From the NCBI GenBank assembly GCA_036186865.1, contig AP025069.1, positions 18,103,447 through 18,167,446 of the forward strand: DNA of 64,000 nt. Direction: 5' to 3'. Origin of the DNA: Eustoma russellianum. Its lineage: Eukaryota > Streptophyta > Magnoliopsida > Gentianales > Gentianaceae. Position 1 is the stretch's first letter; each line of letters starts with the position of its first letter. The notes beneath the pieces are model-generated. The model searched no databases and was not told the origin of the DNA. It saw only the letters and a list, made by a program, of their open reading frames with translations. Shown here one piece after another: positions 45,241 to 56,040 of the stretch. Made by a program: the position numbers and the translations under genes.

Positions 45241-46438
45241 GATTTAGTGCCACGACCACAAGATAAGACTATAATAGGCACAAAGTGGGTGTTTAGAAAT
45301 AAAATGAATGAAGAAGGAAAAGTTGTTAGAAACAAAGCTAGACTTGTAGCACAAGGATATAACCAAGAATAAGGAATAGATTATGATGAAACATTTGCAC
45401 CCGTAGCACGTTTAGAAGCCATACGACTTTTACTCGATATTGCTTGCATGAAAGGTTTTAAACTTTATCAAATGGACGTGAACAGTGCATTCTCAAATGG
45501 ATTTATACAAGAAGAAGTATACGTAAAACAACCACCCGGTTTTGAAGATTTGAAACACCCCGATCCGTGTACAAACTAAAGAAGGCACTGTATGGTTTAA
45601 AGCAAGCACCTAGAGCATGGTATGATCGTTTTGTTACTTTTCTATTAGAAAATGGTTTTAAAAGAGGCACTATAGATAGTACTCTATTTTTGAAACAAGG
45701 TAAATTGGATTTACTAATCATTCAAATTTATGTTGATATCGTTTTCGGCTCCACCTCTCATAAACTTGTTGAAGGTTTTGAAACTTGCATGAAATCCGAA
45801 TTTGAAATGTCTATGGTTGGTGAATTGAATTACTTTCTTGGCTTGCAGATTAAACAAACGGGTAAAGGTATACATATAAGCCAAGTTAAGTATATAAATG
45901 ATATGATTAAAAAGTTCAATTTTGAGAATTTAAAACCGTCCCCCACCCCTATGAGTGTCACCATTAAACTAGATAAAGATGAACATGGTAAGGACTTTGA
46001 TAATGCTTTATATAGGTCTATGATTGGCTCTTTGCTCTATCTTACTGCTACTAGACCTGATATCATGTTCAGTGTATGTATGTGTGCACGTTTTCAAAAT
46101 CAACCAAAAGTGTCTCACTACAATGCCGTGAATAGAATATTTCGATATATTAAGCTCACACCCACCTTAGGCATTTGGTATGACAAAGATTGTGAATTTA
46201 ACTTGCATGACTATACTGACGCAGATTATGGTGGATGTAAAATAGATAGGAAAAGCACGAGTGGAACTTATCAATTTATAGGAAATTCACTTATTTCATG
46301 GTTTTCTAAAAGCAAGCAAGCATAGCCTTATCCACCACTGAAGCTGAATACATGGCACTTAGTCTTTGTTGCACACAATTACTATGGCTAAAACAACAAC
46401 TCTCTGACTTTGGGATTACGGTAAATCAGATTCCTAGT
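45241..46438 (+). pseudogene. RT and RNase H N-terminal part of + strand copia
   Basis: RT shows GTKWVFRNK, ARLVAQGY, QMDVNSAF, the LYGLKQAPRAWYDRF block and the SPTPMS block. Defects: TAA at 45370-45372, a small deletion near 45567 shifting frame, and loss of one codon at the catalytic box (YVD-I instead of YVDD, 45729-45740). RNase H begins with YTDADYGG (~46213) and ends at the family-2 insertion (46439). It resumes at 55154. Confidence 0.86.
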
Positions 46439-47831
46439 TGATGAGGCTGAGGAGCAGCCTCCTAATGAGGAGCTTGCACAAGGTGCCCTTAACCATAAGG
46501 GGCCATTGACAAGGAGCCAAACCAAGAGGATTAATGGTTTTCAACTTTGTTTTGATGTTGGCTCTTTTCTAACCAAACATGTGCAAGATGAACCAATGGA
46601 TGTTCCTCCTAAATGGGTGCTCATTGTTGAGCTTAAGAACTGATTATCCAATGATAGTCAGTCCACTTGTTGGTGCCGTTTCTGTGGCTTTTAGTTGTCT
46701 TTTCGTTTGCTTCTTTTAACGTTTGTTTAGAATACTTATGTTTGGTGTATGAGTGTGTTTTGTAGGTGTTACAAGTCTTGGATCAAACGTTTTGAGCTTT
46801 GGAAAGGAGGGCTTCTCAGATTTGGGCCAAGCTTGTCCACACAAGGCTGTTTTGGGATTTTGGGCTTCCAATTGAGATGGGGCGTGCATGGGCCAGCTGG
46901 ACCTTAAAGAAGACTTAATTTGGAGCATCTTTCATGTTTTGGGTTTTGCCAAAATCAGTCCACAAAAAAAGATACAAGAGATGCAAGAAAGAAGTCCAAA
47001 ACAAGCCCAATCATGCAATTTAGGGTTTCGGCTATCTTGAGGCAAGGGGCAGCCGCCTAGGCATCTTCAAGGGTGACTAAGAGACTTTCCATAATGATAT
47101 AAATCAGCTTGGAAGGATTGGAATGAATTATGGAAGTCATAAATTGAAGATTTGGAGCAAATAATGAGATAATTCAAGAAAATGGAAGTTACCAAAATTA
47201 GGGCTTGTGTCACAAGGAAAGGGGTATTGGCGTTTTTATGGGAGCAAAGGAGGCACAAGGCAAGTCTAGAAGAATGGCAATAATGCAACAATTGATGATT
47301 GAGACAATAATTGGGGATTTGCCAAGAGAAGGGAACTTACCATAATTAACAAAATTCAGATTGATGCACACTAAGGGAAGGTGGCGCCAAGATGGAGGCA
47401 TCCAATGAACCCCTAGCCGTTTTGTGGAGTAGCTTTACAAGACTTGTAATCATATAAATAGATCACTTAGCCTTTCTTTGAGTAGTTAGACTATTTTTCA
47501 TCATTGAACTAAAAACCCTAGTGTTTTATGTTATCTTTTGTTCTTGAGTTTTCTTGAATAAAAGTTTGTGTTTTTCCTTTGGTTTACACATATCTAAATC
47601 AAGGCTAGACCCAATTAAGGATTGTGTGTTCCTTGTTGGTGATCCACAATCCAAGGATACGTAACGACGTGTTGGATTGAGCGGATTCAAACACACCTAA
47701 CCAAACGATTTTGGAGGCTTGAAGGAAGGTGGTTGCTTGGCACCATTGTCCATCACATTCAAGGCTTGAAGGACGTTTGGAGAGTGAAGAAAGATCGGGA
47801 CAACATTAACATACGAACCATATTCGTATCA
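46439..47831 (+). repeat. 5' LTR of family-2 copy 2b
   Basis: 1393 bp. Carries an open tail frame (GPLTRSQTKRI, TKHVQDEPMDV). TATAAATA at 47453-47460; AATAAA near 47560. Confidence 0.93.
47453..47460 (+). promoter_or_regulatory. LTR TATA box (family 2b)
   Basis: TATAAATA followed ~15 bp on by a T-rich stretch; repeated at 54770-54777. Copy 2a has a degenerate form here. Confidence 0.6.
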
Positions 47832-47833
47832 AG

Positions 47834-47845
47834 TGGTATCAGAGC
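47834..47845 (+). promoter_or_regulatory. Primer-binding site, tRNA-iMet (2b)
   Basis: TGGTATCAGAGC two bases after the LTR. Confidence 0.93.
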
Positions 47846-48993
47846 TCTCGTTTATCTTCATCTGAAATATCTTTTCTTGTGTCGTTTTGTGTCATTCTTG
47901 TTTCTTTTCTCAAACATTCAAAAAAAAAAAACGTCTATTGTCACAAAAAAAAAAAGACTTCACCTTTTGCATCAATATTGATCACCTATCATTAAAGATC
48001 TCATCTTTAACACACTTAATCATAGGATCATTGTTGTTTGCATTAAATAGGATTTAACTCCACCTAAAATCAGTCCAAGGCCTAAAAGAAGCTACCTTTG
48101 AGTCAAATACCTTGTTGTTATCGAAGCTTTTAATTAAATTTGCTTGTGTGATATTGAATACAAGTTTGTTTGTTTTGGTTGTATTGGTATCCAAGGGAAA
48201 ATCTTTGTTCTACTACACATCCATACAAACACAAAAAGGATCATCTTTTGAGCATACCCAACTGATTCTCGCAAAGGCAAACAAGGGTTACATCAAGGCT
48301 GATTTGAACGTCAAAAAAAAAAAAAAAGAGAAAGGCAAAGAAAAACGTGCACAACAACAACCAAAAAAAAAAAGTGCACAAAGAAAGGAAGAGAAAAGAA
48401 GTTCCTTTTGTACAAAAGTTCCCTCTTTTTGCATCTACTATCCACGTTGACAAAAGCAAAACAAAACCGTGTGTTTGCCCAAAACAACACACATAAAACC
48501 TTCAAATTCTCAACCTTGGATACGTATTCATACTATCAATCAAAGAACTTGCATTTGATATTGCATAAGTTGGTTTAATTAAAGATTGCCCAGGACAACC
48601 CCTAGCAATTCTTTGGTTCAGCCAACTACATCATTTTTGGTTTCTTGTTTCTTTGAATCATAGTTATTAAGTGTGTTTAAAAATTGTGCTCTAGATTTCT
48701 TGAAGCTGTTTTACCACTTGTTGATCAATTGGTGTTTTTGAAGGCAAAAGAAGCTTGCAAGGACAGAAATCGAAACAGATTGTGGTTAGCCAATTTGGGA
48801 CTTGCCTTAAGAGGTTCTAGCTCACGATTGACCAAGGAAAAACACTTGAACAATTGAGAGAAAACAAGGGAGGACAAAAAAAAAAAGGCCAAACAGAATT
48901 TTCGTTTTCCTTTTTTTTTTTCACTAACGACTCACTTTTGTTTCTTGTGTTAGTTTTCTTTTTTTCCTGTTTGTGAAAGCGTTTCAGGTTGCC
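47846..48993 (+). other. Leader of family-2 copy 2b
   Basis: About 1.15 kb, A-rich, no supported gene. Collinear with 5333-6611 plus 15503-15563, so it shows the uninterrupted site of the Tekay insertion (CACTAACGACTCACTT near 48921-48936). Leader motif at 48581-48602. Confidence 0.8.
48581..48602 (+). promoter_or_regulatory. Conserved CRM-family leader motif (2b)
   Basis: Identical core to copy 2a, ~390 nt before the start codon. Confidence 0.55.
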
Positions 48994-51900
48994 ATGGAGG
49001 GGTCAAACAGTACCCAAGGAGGAGGAGACAAAGTGGAATTTTCTATGGAAAAGATGGCACAAATGCTTGCTACCATGCAATCTAGGTTGGATGAGTGGGA
49101 AGCAAGGATGACATCCAACACACCCCCTACCCAAGAACAGCCCCCACATCAAAACCAAGGCCAAACATCCCGTGGAACTGAACCTAAGGGGTCCACAAGC
49201 ATGGGAGGTAGAGGAGGAGCAAGGGGTAGAGGAGATAGGAGACACGGAGTGAGACCACAACCTGTTAGGGAGGAATGGAATGACTTCTATGAAGAGGAAG
49301 AGGTTGAGGAGATAAACCCAAGACCTCAAGGCCGAATACAACCTAGAAGGTATGTACCCCAAGAGGATGATTATTTGAAAACCAAAATAAACATTCCACC
49401 CTTTTATGGTAAAAGTGACCCTGAAGCTTACATTGAGTGGGAGAGAAAAGTTGACATGATCTTTTCCTATACCAACTATACCGAGTTGCAAAAAGTGAGA
49501 TATGCAAGTATAGAGTTCTTGGAATATGCCTTGATTTGGTGGGACCAAACTCAAAGCATAAGAAGAAGGACTAGACAACCCACAATTGGAACTTGGGATG
49601 AGATGAAATACGAGATGAGAAAGAAATTCATTCCAGAATCTTATGAGAGGTCCATGTTCCAAAAGTTGCAATGCCTAACTCAAGGAAATAAAAGTGTGGA
49701 TGAATACTTTAAGGAGTTAGAGAGTTTGTTGATAAAAACCGATACTGAAGAATCTGAGGAGGCAACCATGGCTCGGTTTTTGGGAGGTCTTAATAAGGAG
49801 ATTGGGTTTCAACTTGAGCTCACTACCTACGTTGATCTCAATTCCATGGTTCACAAAGCTGAGAAAATTGAGCGGCAATTAAAGGTACGTTCTTCTTCTA
49901 GTGGATTTGGTTTTAGAACTAATGCTTCTTCTTTTTCTAAAGTGCAGCCTAGGTCTAATGGCAATGGAGGAGCACGGCCAAGTTCAAACACATTCGGCCA
50001 AAACGGTTCTAGCGCTCCAAATAAGCCACACTTCACTCAAAGGACCAACGGAGCAAATCTAGGTCAAAATGACAAAAACAAAGGCAAAGCACCCGCAAAC
50101 CCTCCAAGAACAAGGGAGATTGAGTGTTTTAAATGTAGAGGGAGAGGACACTATGCAAGGGACTGCCCTAATGCCAAGAAAGTGTTGTACCTTGAGGAAA
50201 CAAATGAATTCTATTCAGAAGAGGAGGAAGAAGAGGCCACAAAGGAAGAGTACCAAGAAGACTCAGCTGAGGAGATAAAGAGTGATGAAGAGGGTGCATA
50301 TAAGGACTTTCTTGTGGTAAGAAAAGCCTTAAGTGCACACATGAAGGAGGAAGAAGAAAACTTGCAAAGGGAGAACATTTTCCACATCCATTGTTTGGTA
50401 AAAGGCAAAACTTGCACTTTAATTATTGATAGTGGTTCTTGTGCTAATGTTGCAAGTATTGAACTTGTTAGAAAGCTAGATTTACCTATGATTGATCATT
50501 CCCATCCCTATAGGTTATCTTGGCTAAATGATTGTGGTGAAATTCATGTGTCTAAACAAGTTCTGATTTCTTTATCGATTGGCGGCTACAAAGATGAAAT
50601 TTTGTGTGATGTAGCTCCTATGCATGCTAGTCATATTTTGTTGGGTAGACCTTGGCAGTTTGACAAGCATGTTATTTATGATGGTAGATTGAACATGTAT
50701 GCTTTTACTTTTAATGGCAAAAAGTTTAAGTTGCATGCATTGTCTCCACATAAAGTTTATGAGGATGCTAAGAGGATGAAAAAGAACCATTCAGATCCTA
50801 AGGAAAAGGAGGCTGAAAAAAGGTTCTTAGAGGTTCTTAAAAAGGAGAGAAGAAGCCTTTTGGAGGCTACAAACTCCTCGGCCAAGGGTACACAACCCAC
50901 GGCCCAATCCAGTCCACCCTCACCCACGGTTCAACCACTGTCACAAGCATCCACACCACAAATTTCACGTCCACCTAAGAAGCATGCTTTCTTTGCAAAA
51001 TCTCGTGAAGTTACCCATGCATTGTATGATAATAAAACTGTTTTGGTGATGCTTTACAAAGATAGAGTTGAATGCTTGTTTTCTAAGAATGACTTACCAT
51101 CTACCTTGCCTAGTGGTGTTGTTTCTTTGTTGGAAGAATTTGCAGATTTGTTTCCCGAGGAGGAACCACATGGGTTGCCACCTTTAAGAGGGATTGAGCA
51201 CCACATTGACTTTATTCCAGGGGCTGTCCTACCTAATAGGCCAGCTTATAGAGCCAATCCGGAGGAAACAAAGGAAATACAAAGGCAAGTGGAGGATCTC
51301 TTGGCCAAGGAGAAGGTAAGGGAAAGTATGAGTCCAAGTGCAGTGCCAGTCATCCTTGTTCCAAAAAAAGATGGCACTTGGAGGATGTGTACAGATTGTA
51401 GGGCCATCAACAAAATCACTGTAAAGTATAGGTATCCCATTCCTAGACTTGATGATATGCTTGATATGTTGCATGGTTCACAATGGTATACGAAAATTGA
51501 TTTGAAAAGTGGTTACTTTCAAGTGAGGATAAGAGAGGGTGATGAATGGAAAACAGCTTTTAAAACTAAATTTGGATTGTATGAATGGTTAGTTATGCCT
51601 TTTGGGTTAACTAATGCACCTAGTACATTCATGAGGCTAATGAATGAAGTTTTGAGAGCTTTTATTGGGAAGTTTGTTGTGGTTTATTTTGATGACATCT
51701 TGATCTATTCTAAGACCTTAGAAGAGCATTTAGATCACATAAGAGCTGTTTTTGAAAAGCTAAGAAAGGAAAAACTTTATGCTAACTTTAAGAAATGTTC
51801 TTTTTGTTTGGACAAAGTTGTTTTTCTTGGTTTTGTAATCAGTTCTGCAGGGATTGAAATGGATCAAGACAAGGTGAAATCCATCCTTGAATGGCCTACA

Positions 51901-53826
51901 CCAAAGAGTGTGGGAGAAGTGAGGAGCTTTCATGGTTTGGCAGGTTTTTATAGACGGTTTGTCAAAGACTTTTCAACCGTAGCCGCACCATTGAATGAGA
52001 TCGTCAAGAAAGAGGTTGGATTCCATTGGGGGGACGCCCAACAAAGGGCGTTTGATGAGCTTAAAAGACGTCTCACTACAGCACCTATCTTGAAGTTGCC
52101 CAACTTTGATGATACATTTGAGATAGAGTGTGATGCAAGTGGCGTGGGAATTGGAGCTGTTCTAACCCAAGGTAAGCATCCTATTGCTTATTTTAGTGAA
52201 AAGTTGAAAGGTGCTGCATTGAACTATCCTACTTATGATAAGGAGTTGTATGCTTTGGTAAGGTCCTTACAAACTTGGCAACACTACTTACAACCCAAAG
52301 AATTTGTCATTCATACTGATCATGAAAGTTTGAAGTACCTTAAGAGTCAAGGAAAACTGAATAAGAGGCATGCAAAATGGGTTGAGTTTATTGAGCAATT
52401 TCCTTATGTCATTAAGTATAAGCAAGGAAAAGATAACATAGTTGCTGATGCTTTGTCGAGAAGGTATACTTTGATTACTAAGTTGTCTTCACACTTGCTT
52501 GGCTTTGAATTTGTTAAGGAATTGTATAAGGATGATTCTGATTTTGCTTCCATTTATGATGCATGTGTTGATTCTCCTTTTGGTAAATTTTATTTGCATG
52601 ATGGCTATTTGTTTAAGGAGAAACGATTATGCATTCCTAAGGGATCAATGCGAGAGTTGTTGGTTAAGGAAGCACATGGGGGCGGGTTAATGGGACACTT
52701 TGGAGTTTTTAAAACTTTAGAAACTTTAAAAGAACATTTCTTTTGGCCTCACATGAAATCAGATGTTGCAAAGGTTTGTAGTAGTTGCATCACTTGTAGG
52801 CAGGCTAAGTCCAAAACACAACCTCATGGTTTGTACACACCCTTGGACGTACCTAGTGCACCTTGGGAGGACATTTCTATGGACTTTGTTCTTGGCTTAC
52901 CTAGATCAAAAGGTGGTAGAGATAGTGTCTTTGTTGTGGTAGACAGATTCTCTAAGATGGCACACTTTATTGCTTGTCACAAAGTAGATGATGCTTCTTA
53001 CATTGCAAATCTGTTCTTTAAAGAAGTTGTTCGATTGCATGGCATGCCTAAAACAATTGTTAGTGATAGGGACAGTAAATTCTTGAGTCATTTTTGGCGT
53101 GTACTTTGGAGCAAGTTGGGAACTAAGCTTTTGTTTTCTACTACTGCACATCCACAAACAGATGGCCAAACTGAAGTGGTAAATCGGACCTTGTCACAAA
53201 TGTTGCGTGCTTTAATCCAAAGCAATCTAAAGAATTGGGAAGAATGTTTACCACATATTGAGTTTGCTTACAATAGGGCTGTTCATAGTGGGTCTTTGTA
53301 TTCCCCTTTTGAAGTTGTCTATGGTTTTCTACCCCATTCCCCACTTGATTTGTTGCCTATTCCAATTGATGAGCGTACTAGCATGGATGGTAAACAACGA
53401 GCTGAAATGATCAAAAAGTTGCATGAAAAAGTCAAACTTCAACTTGAACGAAAGAATAGACAGTATGCCAAACAAGCTAATAAGCATAGAAAAGATGTTG
53501 TGTTTTATCCTGGAGATCTTGTTTGGTTGCATTTAAGGAAGGAACGATTTCCTAAGGAGAGGAAGTCCAAGCTTATGCCTCGAGGTGATGGACCTTTTAA
53601 GGTCATTCAAAAGGTTGGTCCAAATGCTTATGTGCTTGATCTTCCTCCAGACAGGTATGGTTCAGTTTCCAACACCTTCAATGTAAGTGATCTTTCCCCT
53701 TTTGAGCATTTTTATCTTGATGATTCGAGGGCGAATCCTTTTGAGGAGGGGGGATTGATGAGGCTGAGGAGCAGCCTCCTAATGAGGAGCTTGCACAAGG
53801 TGCCCTTAACCATAAGGGGCCATTGA
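48994..53826 (+). CDS. gag-pol: Gag-Pol of family-2 copy 2b, tail out of frame
   Basis: 1610 residues from the ATG at 48994 (GCCATGG). The same domains as copy 2a occur at the same positions: Gag, CCHC from 378, protease DSG, RT YFDD, RNase H, integrase HHCC and DD35E, GPF module. All catalytic motifs are present. The PPT at 53743 has six G rather than seven, so the ORF leaves the normal tail frame at EEGG and ends after ~25 unrelated residues (stop 53824-53826). The correct tail frame is still open in the LTR. If the tail guides integration, this copy would be altered in targeting though enzymatically complete (inference). Confidence 0.92.
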   Translation: MEGSNSTQGGGDKVEFSMEKMAQMLATMQSRLDEWEARMTSNTPPTQEQPPHQNQGQTSRGTEPKGSTSMGGRGGARGRGDRRHGVRPQPVREEWNDFYEEEEVEEINPRPQGRIQPRRYVPQEDDYLKTKINIPPFYGKSDPEAYIEWERKVDMIFSYTNYTELQKVRYASIEFLEYALIWWDQTQSIRRRTRQPTIGTWDEMKYEMRKKFIPESYERSMFQKLQCLTQGNKSVDEYFKELESLLIKTDTEESEEATMARFLGGLNKEIGFQLELTTYVDLNSMVHKAEKIERQLKVRSSSSGFGFRTNASSFSKVQPRSNGNGGARPSSNTFGQNGSSAPNKPHFTQRTNGANLGQNDKNKGKAPANPPRTREIECFKCRGRGHYARDCPNAKKVLYLEETNEFYSEEEEEEATKEEYQEDSAEEIKSDEEGAYKDFLVVRKALSAHMKEEEENLQRENIFHIHCLVKGKTCTLIIDSGSCANVASIELVRKLDLPMIDHSHPYRLSWLNDCGEIHVSKQVLISLSIGGYKDEILCDVAPMHASHILLGRPWQFDKHVIYDGRLNMYAFTFNGKKFKLHALSPHKVYEDAKRMKKNHSDPKEKEAEKRFLEVLKKERRSLLEATNSSAKGTQPTAQSSPPSPTVQPLSQASTPQISRPPKKHAFFAKSREVTHALYDNKTVLVMLYKDRVECLFSKNDLPSTLPSGVVSLLEEFADLFPEEEPHGLPPLRGIEHHIDFIPGAVLPNRPAYRANPEETKEIQRQVEDLLAKEKVRESMSPSAVPVILVPKKDGTWRMCTDCRAINKITVKYRYPIPRLDDMLDMLHGSQWYTKIDLKSGYFQVRIREGDEWKTAFKTKFGLYEWLVMPFGLTNAPSTFMRLMNEVLRAFIGKFVVVYFDDILIYSKTLEEHLDHIRAVFEKLRKEKLYANFKKCSFCLDKVVFLGFVISSAGIEMDQDKVKSILEWPTPKSVGEVRSFHGLAGFYRRFVKDFSTVAAPLNEIVKKEVGFHWGDAQQRAFDELKRRLTTAPILKLPNFDDTFEIECDASGVGIGAVLTQGKHPIAYFSEKLKGAALNYPTYDKELYALVRSLQTWQHYLQPKEFVIHTDHESLKYLKSQGKLNKRHAKWVEFIEQFPYVIKYKQGKDNIVADALSRRYTLITKLSSHLLGFEFVKELYKDDSDFASIYDACVDSPFGKFYLHDGYLFKEKRLCIPKGSMRELLVKEAHGGGLMGHFGVFKTLETLKEHFFWPHMKSDVAKVCSSCITCRQAKSKTQPHGLYTPLDVPSAPWEDISMDFVLGLPRSKGGRDSVFVVVDRFSKMAHFIACHKVDDASYIANLFFKEVVRLHGMPKTIVSDRDSKFLSHFWRVLWSKLGTKLLFSTTAHPQTDGQTEVVNRTLSQMLRALIQSNLKNWEECLPHIEFAYNRAVHSGSLYSPFEVVYGFLPHSPLDLLPIPIDERTSMDGKQRAEMIKKLHEKVKLQLERKNRQYAKQANKHRKDVVFYPGDLVWLHLRKERFPKERKSKLMPRGDGPFKVIQKVGPNAYVLDLPPDRYGSVSNTFNVSDLSPFEHFYLDDSRANPFEEGGLMRLRSSLLMRSLHKVPLTIRGH
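53743..53754 (+). promoter_or_regulatory. Polypurine tract of copy 2b, one G shorter
   Basis: GAGGAGGGGGGA (six consecutive G) versus seven in copy 2a. Confidence 0.88.
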
Positions 53827-55148
53827 CAAGGAGCCAAACCAAGAGGATTAATGGTTTTCAACTTGGTTTTGATGTTGGCTCTTTTCTAACCAAACATGTG
53901 CAAGATGAACCAATGGATGTTCCTCCTAAATGGGTGCTCATTGTTGAGCTTAAGAACTGATTATCCAATGATAGTCAGTCCACTTGTTGGTGCCGTTTCT
54001 GTGGCTTTTAGTTGTCTTTTCGTTTGCTTCTTTTAACGTTTGTTTAGAATACTTATGTTTGGTGTATGAGTGTGTTTTGTAGGTGTTACAAGTCTTGGAT
54101 CAAACGTTTTGAGCTTTGGAAAGGAGGGCTTCTCAGATTTGGGCCAAGCTTGTCCACACAAGGCTGTTTTGGGATTTTGGGCTTCCAATTGAGATGGGGC
54201 GTGCATGGGCCAGCTGGACCTTAAAGAAGACTTAATTTGGAGCATCTTTCATGTTTTGGGTTTTGCCAAAATCAGTCCACAAAAAAAGATACAAGAGATG
54301 CAAGAAAGAAGTCCAAAACAAGCTCAATCATGCAATTTAGGGTTTCGGCTATCTTGAGGCAAGGGGCAGCCGCCTAGGCATCTTCAAGGGTGACTAAGAG
54401 ACTTTCCATAATGATATAAATCAGCTTGGAAGGATTGGAATGAATTATGGAAGTCATAAATTGAAGATTTGGAGCAAATAATGAGATAATTCAAGAAAAT
54501 GGAAGTTACCAAAATTAGGGCTTGTGTCACAAGGAAAGGGGTATTGGCGTTTTTATGGGAGCAAAGGAGGCACAAGGCAAGTCTAGAAGAATGGCAATAA
54601 TGCAACAATTGATGATTGAGACAATAATTGGGGATTTGCCAAGAGAAGGGAACTTACCATAATTAACAAAATTCAGATTGATGCACACTAAGGGAAGGTG
54701 GCGCCAAGATGGAGGCATCCAATGAACCCCTAGCCGTTTTGTGGAGTAGCTTTACAAGACTTGTAATCATATAAATAGATCACTTAGCCTTTCTTTGAGT
54801 AGTTAGACTATTTTTCATCATTGAACTAAAAACCCTAGTGTTTTATGTTATCTTTTGTTCTTGAGTTTTCTTGAATAAAAGTTTGTGTTTTTCCTTTGGT
54901 TTACACATATCTAAATCAAGGCTAGACCCAATTAAGGATTGTGTGTTCCTTGTTGGTGATCCACAATCCAAGGATACGGAACGACGTGTTGGATTGAGCG
55001 GATTCAAACACACCTAACCAAACGATTTTGGAGGCTTGAAGGAAGGTGGTTGCTTGGCACCATTGTCCATCACATTCAAGGCTTGAAGGACGTTTGGAGA
55101 GTGAAGAAAGATCGGGACAACATTAACATACGAACCATATTCGTATCA
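53756..55148 (+). repeat. 3' LTR of family-2 copy 2b
   Basis: 1393 bp, followed by TSD CTAGT. TATAAATA at 54770-54777. Confidence 0.93.
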
Positions 55149-55153
55149 CTAGT

Positions 55154-55383
55154 GATAGTATGAGCACCATCAGCTTATCTAAGAACCCCGTTCTAAATTC
55201 TAAGGCAAAGCATATAGAAGTCCGCTATCAATTCCTTTGTAATCACGTCAACAATGGTGATATTATCATAGATCACGTATGCACAGAGGCACAAGTAGCA
55301 GATATTTTCACTAAGGCACTAAATAAGGCCACGTATGAAAATCTTTGTTCTAAATTAGGCATGATTTCTGCTGATTTGATTTG
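55154..55383 (+). pseudogene. C-terminal RNase H of + strand copia
   Basis: Continues the RNase H cut at 46438: SLSKNPVLNSKAKHIEVRY, then the highly conserved EAQVADIFTKAL, ending MISADLI at 55383. It matches the minus copy at 60130-60360. Part of the dead copia pol. Confidence 0.86.
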
Positions 55384-55615
55384 ATATCTCTTTCCATATT
55401 TACATGCATTTTTCATTGTCTTTCCAAAATAAAGGGGGAGAGAATGCATGATTTAAGAGAGAGAGAGAGATTGAAGAGAGATTGATTGCACAAATCAAGG
55501 GGGAGAAAATTCGAAATTTGAAATTCAAAATTTGAATTTGTGCATGATTGGAGGGGAGCGACAAAATTTAAATCATGAACTTAGGATATTTTGTAAATAA
55601 TCAAAAGAGGGAGAT
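55384..55615 (+). other. 3' untranslated region and PPT of + strand copia
   Basis: GA-rich, with two AAGGGGGAGA-type purine blocks (near 55431 and 55498) that could be extra plus-strand primers, and the terminal PPT AAAAGAGGGAGAT (55603-55615). No env-like gene. Confidence 0.75.
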
Positions 55616-55986
55616 TGTAGAGAAAAAGGGGTTTGAGTGATTACAAAATACATGATTTAAATAACTTGTACCAATGAAATGCATGACACGTTTTATCACT
55701 TGACACGTTTTTGCATGAAACCTGCCTTATATAGTTCATATATAATGCTGTCGTACTAACGAGCCATGAAGCTTTAAAGCTTACATCAAATGGCGAACAT
55801 TTGTTGTGTTTGAACTATTTTCAGGTGCCACCATTAATGAACTAAACTAGTTCACTAAGTGAAGTACTTAGTTAAATGAACTAAGGAGTTCATTAAATGG
55901 TGATATATTTGGAGAAGACACAAAGGCAACAAATTGAAGAATGGAAAGTCTTCTCCTCTTCTTTATATACACGCCTTTTTAACATA

Positions 55987-56040
<54 letters not shown>

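Larger units (their letters stand above)
46439..55148 (+). mobile_element. CRM-like family-2 Ty3/gypsy element, copy 2b
   Basis: 8710 bp. TSD CTAGT at 46434-46438 and 55149-55153. LTRs 46439-47831 and 53756-55148, both 1393 bp, with about three differences by eye (~0.2%): one of the youngest insertions. PBS 47834-47845, PPT 53743-53754. Internal region collinear with copy 2a; LTRs form a distinct subfamily with small indels. No nested insertion. Confidence 0.94.

Noticed and set aside
55431..55510. GA-rich stretch as a simple microsatellite only
   Set aside because: Better explained as purine-rich 3' UTR of the copia with possible extra PPTs.
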